DNA of 8,302 nt, from contig JAFGNQ010000258.1 in assembly GCA_016926925.1 (NCBI GenBank), positions 1 through 8,302 on the forward strand. Direction: 5' to 3'. How positions within the stretch are numbered: position 1 is the stretch's first letter; every line of letters begins with the position of its first letter. The stretch is from Candidatus Aminicenantota bacterium (GTDB taxonomy: Bacteria > Acidobacteriota > Aminicenantia > Aminicenantales > Aminicenantaceae). Made by a program: the position numbers and the translations under genes. Of this stretch, positions 6,318 through 8,302 are shown in pieces. The notes below the pieces were generated by a model. That model was not told the origin of the DNA. It did not search any database and worked only from the letters and a program-made list of their open reading frames with translations.

Positions 6318-6330
6318 AGGATTGAATCCT
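6318..6330 (-). terminator. Weak candidate terminator after manC
   Basis: On the minus strand, AGGAT-TCA-ATCCT is followed by TGTTTTA, starting about 30 nt past the manC stop. The stem is only 5 bp and the T-run is short, so termination would be weak. The rest of 6102-6359 holds the promoter and repeats listed separately and no gene that I can support. Confidence 0.2.
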
Positions 6331-6359
6331 AAGTCTTCGCTTTGTGATATCCATGATTG

Positions 6360-7436
6360 TCACAAAAAATCGTCCATGCCCTCTTTCTTGAGTCGAGCCA
6401 CAATATCTTTCACTCTCTGATCCTGGTCTTTGCGGCAGATGAGAAGGGCATCGTCCGTGTCCACCACGATCAGGTCTTTGACCCCGACCAGGGCAGTCAA
6501 TTTTTTCGGATTGAAGACAAGGCAGTCTTCGGAATCCAGGACAAGAGCCTTTCCTCTGAGAGCATTCCGGTCCGGATCTTTTTCCCAGATGGCGGCCAAG
6601 GCCGACCAAGCGCCTACATCCGACCATCCGAAATTCCCTTCGCACATCAGCACCCCCTGTGCTTTTTCCATGAGGGCGTAGTCGATGGATGTGGCAGGGA
6701 TTGCGTCGAAAAGAGCTGCGATCCGGGCGTTGTCGTTGTCTTCCAGAGCGTGCAGCATTTTTTGCCAGTAGACGAACCAGTCAGGTGCGAACTGCTCGAG
6801 CTTGCGGGCGAAGGTCTGCACTTTCCAGAGGAACATGCCCGAGTTCCAGGCGTAATTCCCTGCTTCCAGGAAGGTTTTCGCCTGTTCGCAGCCCGGTTTT
6901 TCCTTGAATTCCTGCACAGCGAAGAAATTTTCTTCCTCAACTTTTCGACCGGTTTCGCGCGAAAACCGGATATAGCCGTATCCGGTGGATGGATATGTCG
7001 GGGGAATGCCGAACGTGACGAGTGAATCTTCCCGGACCGCCGCCTCAGCTCCTGCTTCGAGCTTTTTCAGGAAAAGAGGCACGTCCGTTATGAGGTGATC
7101 GGCGGGAAGAGCGGCGCAGACGGCTTCGGGATCCCGGAGTGCGATTTTGGCTGTGGCCAGGAGCAGGGACGGAGCCGTGTTTTTTCCCCGGGGCTCGATG
7201 AGGAAGTTCTCCTCGGGGATTTCGGGGAAAAGGCCTGCGATCGTTTGTGTCTGACGGGCATCGGCGACAGTGGTTATGTTTCGTGCCGGAAAAAGAGGGC
7301 GAAGGCGCTGGATCGTCTCTTCGATCATGGTTTTCTCGCTGATTATGGGAAGAAACTGTTTGGATTTCGCCTTTCGGCTCAACGGCCAAAACCGGCTGCC
7401 TATACCTCCGGCCATGATGATTGCATAAAAGTCCAT
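6360..7436 (-). CDS. manC: Mannose-1-phosphate guanylyltransferase
   Basis: Makes GDP-mannose from mannose-1-phosphate and GTP in the cytoplasm, feeding capsule, O-antigen or glycolipid synthesis. The 358 residues hold the full nucleotidyltransferase signature: AGGIGSRFWPLSR (9-21) with Lys26, EPRGKNTAP (81-89), PADH (111-114), TGYGYI (151-156), FKEKP (177-181), WNSGMF (197-202) and FGWSDVGAW (269-277). The length fits the short single-domain form; the phosphomannose isomerase domain of the bifunctional enzymes is absent. The start ATG 7436 is preferred over ATG 7460 (eight codons earlier) because GAGGT (7441-7445) is just upstream and because homologues begin close to the GGxGxRxWP loop. It follows the nucleotidyltransferase-fold gene by 20 nt in the same direction, so it may be co-transcribed. 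The glycosyltransferases at 55-2052 are plausible users of the product. Confidence 0.92.
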   Translation of the reverse strand: MDFYAIIMAGGIGSRFWPLSRKAKSKQFLPIISEKTMIEETIQRLRPLFPARNITTVADARQTQTIAGLFPEIPEENFLIEPRGKNTAPSLLLATAKIALRDPEAVCAALPADHLITDVPLFLKKLEAGAEAAVREDSLVTFGIPPTYPSTGYGYIRFSRETGRKVEEENFFAVQEFKEKPGCEQAKTFLEAGNYAWNSGMFLWKVQTFARKLEQFAPDWFVYWQKMLHALEDNDNARIAALFDAIPATSIDYALMEKAQGVLMCEGNFGWSDVGAWSALAAIWEKDPDRNALRGKALVLDSEDCLVFNPKKLTALVGVKDLIVVDTDDALLICRKDQDQRVKDIVARLKKEGMDDFL

Positions 7437-7456
7437 TTTTACCTCAATTTTCATAT

Positions 7457-7987
7457 TCATTTTTGCAGCTGAAATTTTATTTTATCAAATTCGCTCTTCA
7501 TTCCTTCATGGATCGACCATCGTTCAAGCTCGTCCATGTCTATGTCTTTATCCCGGCAAACCAACATCGCTTGTGCCAGAGATTGTTTATCGTTCCAATG
7601 ATAATAAGCCGCCAGGCGATCCTTCACACAGTCGGTAGGCGAAAGAAGTCTCAAAACCCTATCTCCTTTGTAAATTTCTGAAATTTCCAGAGGAGGCTCT
7701 TCTCCGATCGAGAGGGGAGGTGCAAGAAATTCCACGAGAAACGGGGTATCGACATGTTTGAAATGTCTCCTTTCTTGTCGGAAGCCGATTCGCTCTAACA
7801 GAGACTTTACTTTTTTACGGCTTGTATAGGAAAGAAGAACAAAGTCCAGGTCATAAGAAACATATTTATCAACCGCATAAATCGCAACACATGCTCCGCC
7901 TGTAAGGATGACTTCAATCGTGTTCTTGGCCAAATAATCGCAAATAAGCAGAGCGAGATCCTGAAGTGAAATTCCCTCTATCTTCAT
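7457..7987 (-). CDS. Nucleotidyltransferase-fold protein (MNT/AbiEii-like)
   Basis: A 176-residue cytoplasmic protein with the polymerase-beta-type nucleotidyltransferase fold. The GG motif is LTGGACVAIY (28-37), the two metal-binding acids lie in SYDLDF (44-49, Asp46 and Asp48), and Glu86 in LVEFLAPP is a likely third acid. The C-terminal half has LSPTDCVKDRLAAYYHW (115-131), typical of a group of small AbiEii/DUF6036-like proteins. Such proteins often pair with a DNA-binding partner and some are toxins that modify tRNA or proteins with nucleotides; that activity is not shown here. The ATG at 7987 follows the TAA of the winged-helix gene with no gap, so translation is coupled. It is AT-richer than manC, which follows after 20 nt. 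The fold is confident; whether it is toxin, antitoxin or housekeeping enzyme is unknown. Confidence 0.75.
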   Translation of the reverse strand: MKIEGISLQDLALLICDYLAKNTIEVILTGGACVAIYAVDKYVSYDLDFVLLSYTSRKKVKSLLERIGFRQERRHFKHVDTPFLVEFLAPPLSIGEEPPLEISEIYKGDRVLRLLSPTDCVKDRLAAYYHWNDKQSLAQAMLVCRDKDIDMDELERWSIHEGMKSEFDKIKFQLQK

Positions 7988-8302
7988 TTAGAGAGGCTTT
8001 CCTGAACGACGCGGCCTTAATCGCGGGCTATAGAATTTTTCTCTCTCCTCGTCAGGAACAAATTTAAGGGCTTTTTCAAGCAGAGCTCCCAGTTCCTTTT
8101 TGAAAGGGTATCTTGGATTGATTCCAAACAGCCGGACTTTTCCTTTGAGCCTGCTGTAGAGCACTCCACCTCCTTCCAGGTTGAAGAGTTGATTTTGTAC
8201 GGTGTTGATATAGAATTGAAAAGCTCGAGCAATTTCTCTCGGATAAGCTTCTCCGCGTGTGTATAGAAATAAAAGAATTTTTTCTTTTTTGTCCGATTCA
8301 AA
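7988..8302 (-). CDS. Winged-helix DNA-binding protein (N terminus outside window)
   Basis: The start lies beyond the right edge; 104 residues are visible and open from the first codon. KILLFLYTRGEAYPREIARA (8-27) is helix 1 and the start of the helix-turn-helix; the recognition helix is about 31-44 (YINTVQNQLFNLEG), then a wing YSRLKGKVRLFGINPRYPF (49-67), a pattern close to ArsR/MarR-like winged helices. A basic tail RLRPRRSGK (94-102) may add DNA contacts. The stop TAA (7988-7990) is directly followed by the ATG of the nucleotidyltransferase-fold gene. The likely role is repressor of its own operon or neutraliser of the partner; both are inferences from the pairing. A different-frame open stretch at 8017-8301 is Lys/Ser-rich and has no such fold, so I take it as a shadow. 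Confidence 0.7.
   Translation of the reverse strand, partial: FESDKKEKILLFLYTRGEAYPREIARAFQFYINTVQNQLFNLEGGGVLYSRLKGKVRLFGINPRYPFKKELGALLEKALKFVPDEEREKFYSPRLRPRRSGKPL

Noticed and set aside
6357..7025. A 222-codon plus-strand frame antisense to manC
   Set aside because: It is a shadow of the strongly supported manC frame, with no domain or ribosome site of its own.
8017..8301. A 94-codon minus-strand frame at the right edge starting MNRTKKKKFF
   Set aside because: A different frame of the same strand is open from the edge to 7988, has a clear winged-helix fold, and ends exactly at the next gene's ATG.

Overview
The window looks like a piece of a Gram-negative chromosome of roughly middling GC content. 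The evidence is a protein with a signal peptide, SH3b domain and outer-membrane beta-barrel ending in a C-terminal Phe, plus a second exported protein and envelope-sugar enzymes. Gene style and the repeat type at 2064-2120 fit a deltaproteobacterium (Desulfobacterota, for example Syntrophales-like), but that is a guess and nothing here fixes the taxon.

Layout. (1) 55-2052, rightward: two glycosyltransferases in one operon, a GT28/MGDG-synthase-like enzyme and a GT32-like DXD glycosyltransferase, 9 nt apart. (2) 2053-2523: about 470 nt with no convincing gene, holding several inverted repeats, including a 19-bp pair with one mismatch, and flanked by a 9-bp direct repeat. It may be a repeat or mobile-element remnant, or a structured RNA. 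(3) 2524-4866, rightward: an exported protein of unknown function with a Trp/Gly-rich C-terminal domain, then an SH3b plus beta-barrel outer-membrane protein with its own likely promoter and a strong ribosome binding site. (4) 4997-6074, leftward and visibly AT-richer: a small acidic protein overlapping an SDH-type (ClpP/SppA-fold) serine protease, with a promoter/operator-like inverted repeat upstream. (5) 6360-8302, leftward: a winged-helix protein cut by the right edge, a nucleotidyltransferase-fold protein whose ATG directly follows the winged-helix stop, and then manC (mannose-1-phosphate guanylyltransferase).

How the genes may work together: the two glycosyltransferases and ManC point to surface polysaccharide or glycolipid synthesis, with ManC supplying GDP-mannose. 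The SH3b-barrel protein and the exported protein are envelope components. The winged-helix/nucleotidyltransferase pair has the layout of a toxin-antitoxin-like or regulator-enzyme module, and the small-protein/SDH-protease pair is a second compact accessory module. Both modules are AT-richer than the sugar genes, suggesting separate acquisition. No RNA genes, CRISPR array or intact insertion sequence were seen.
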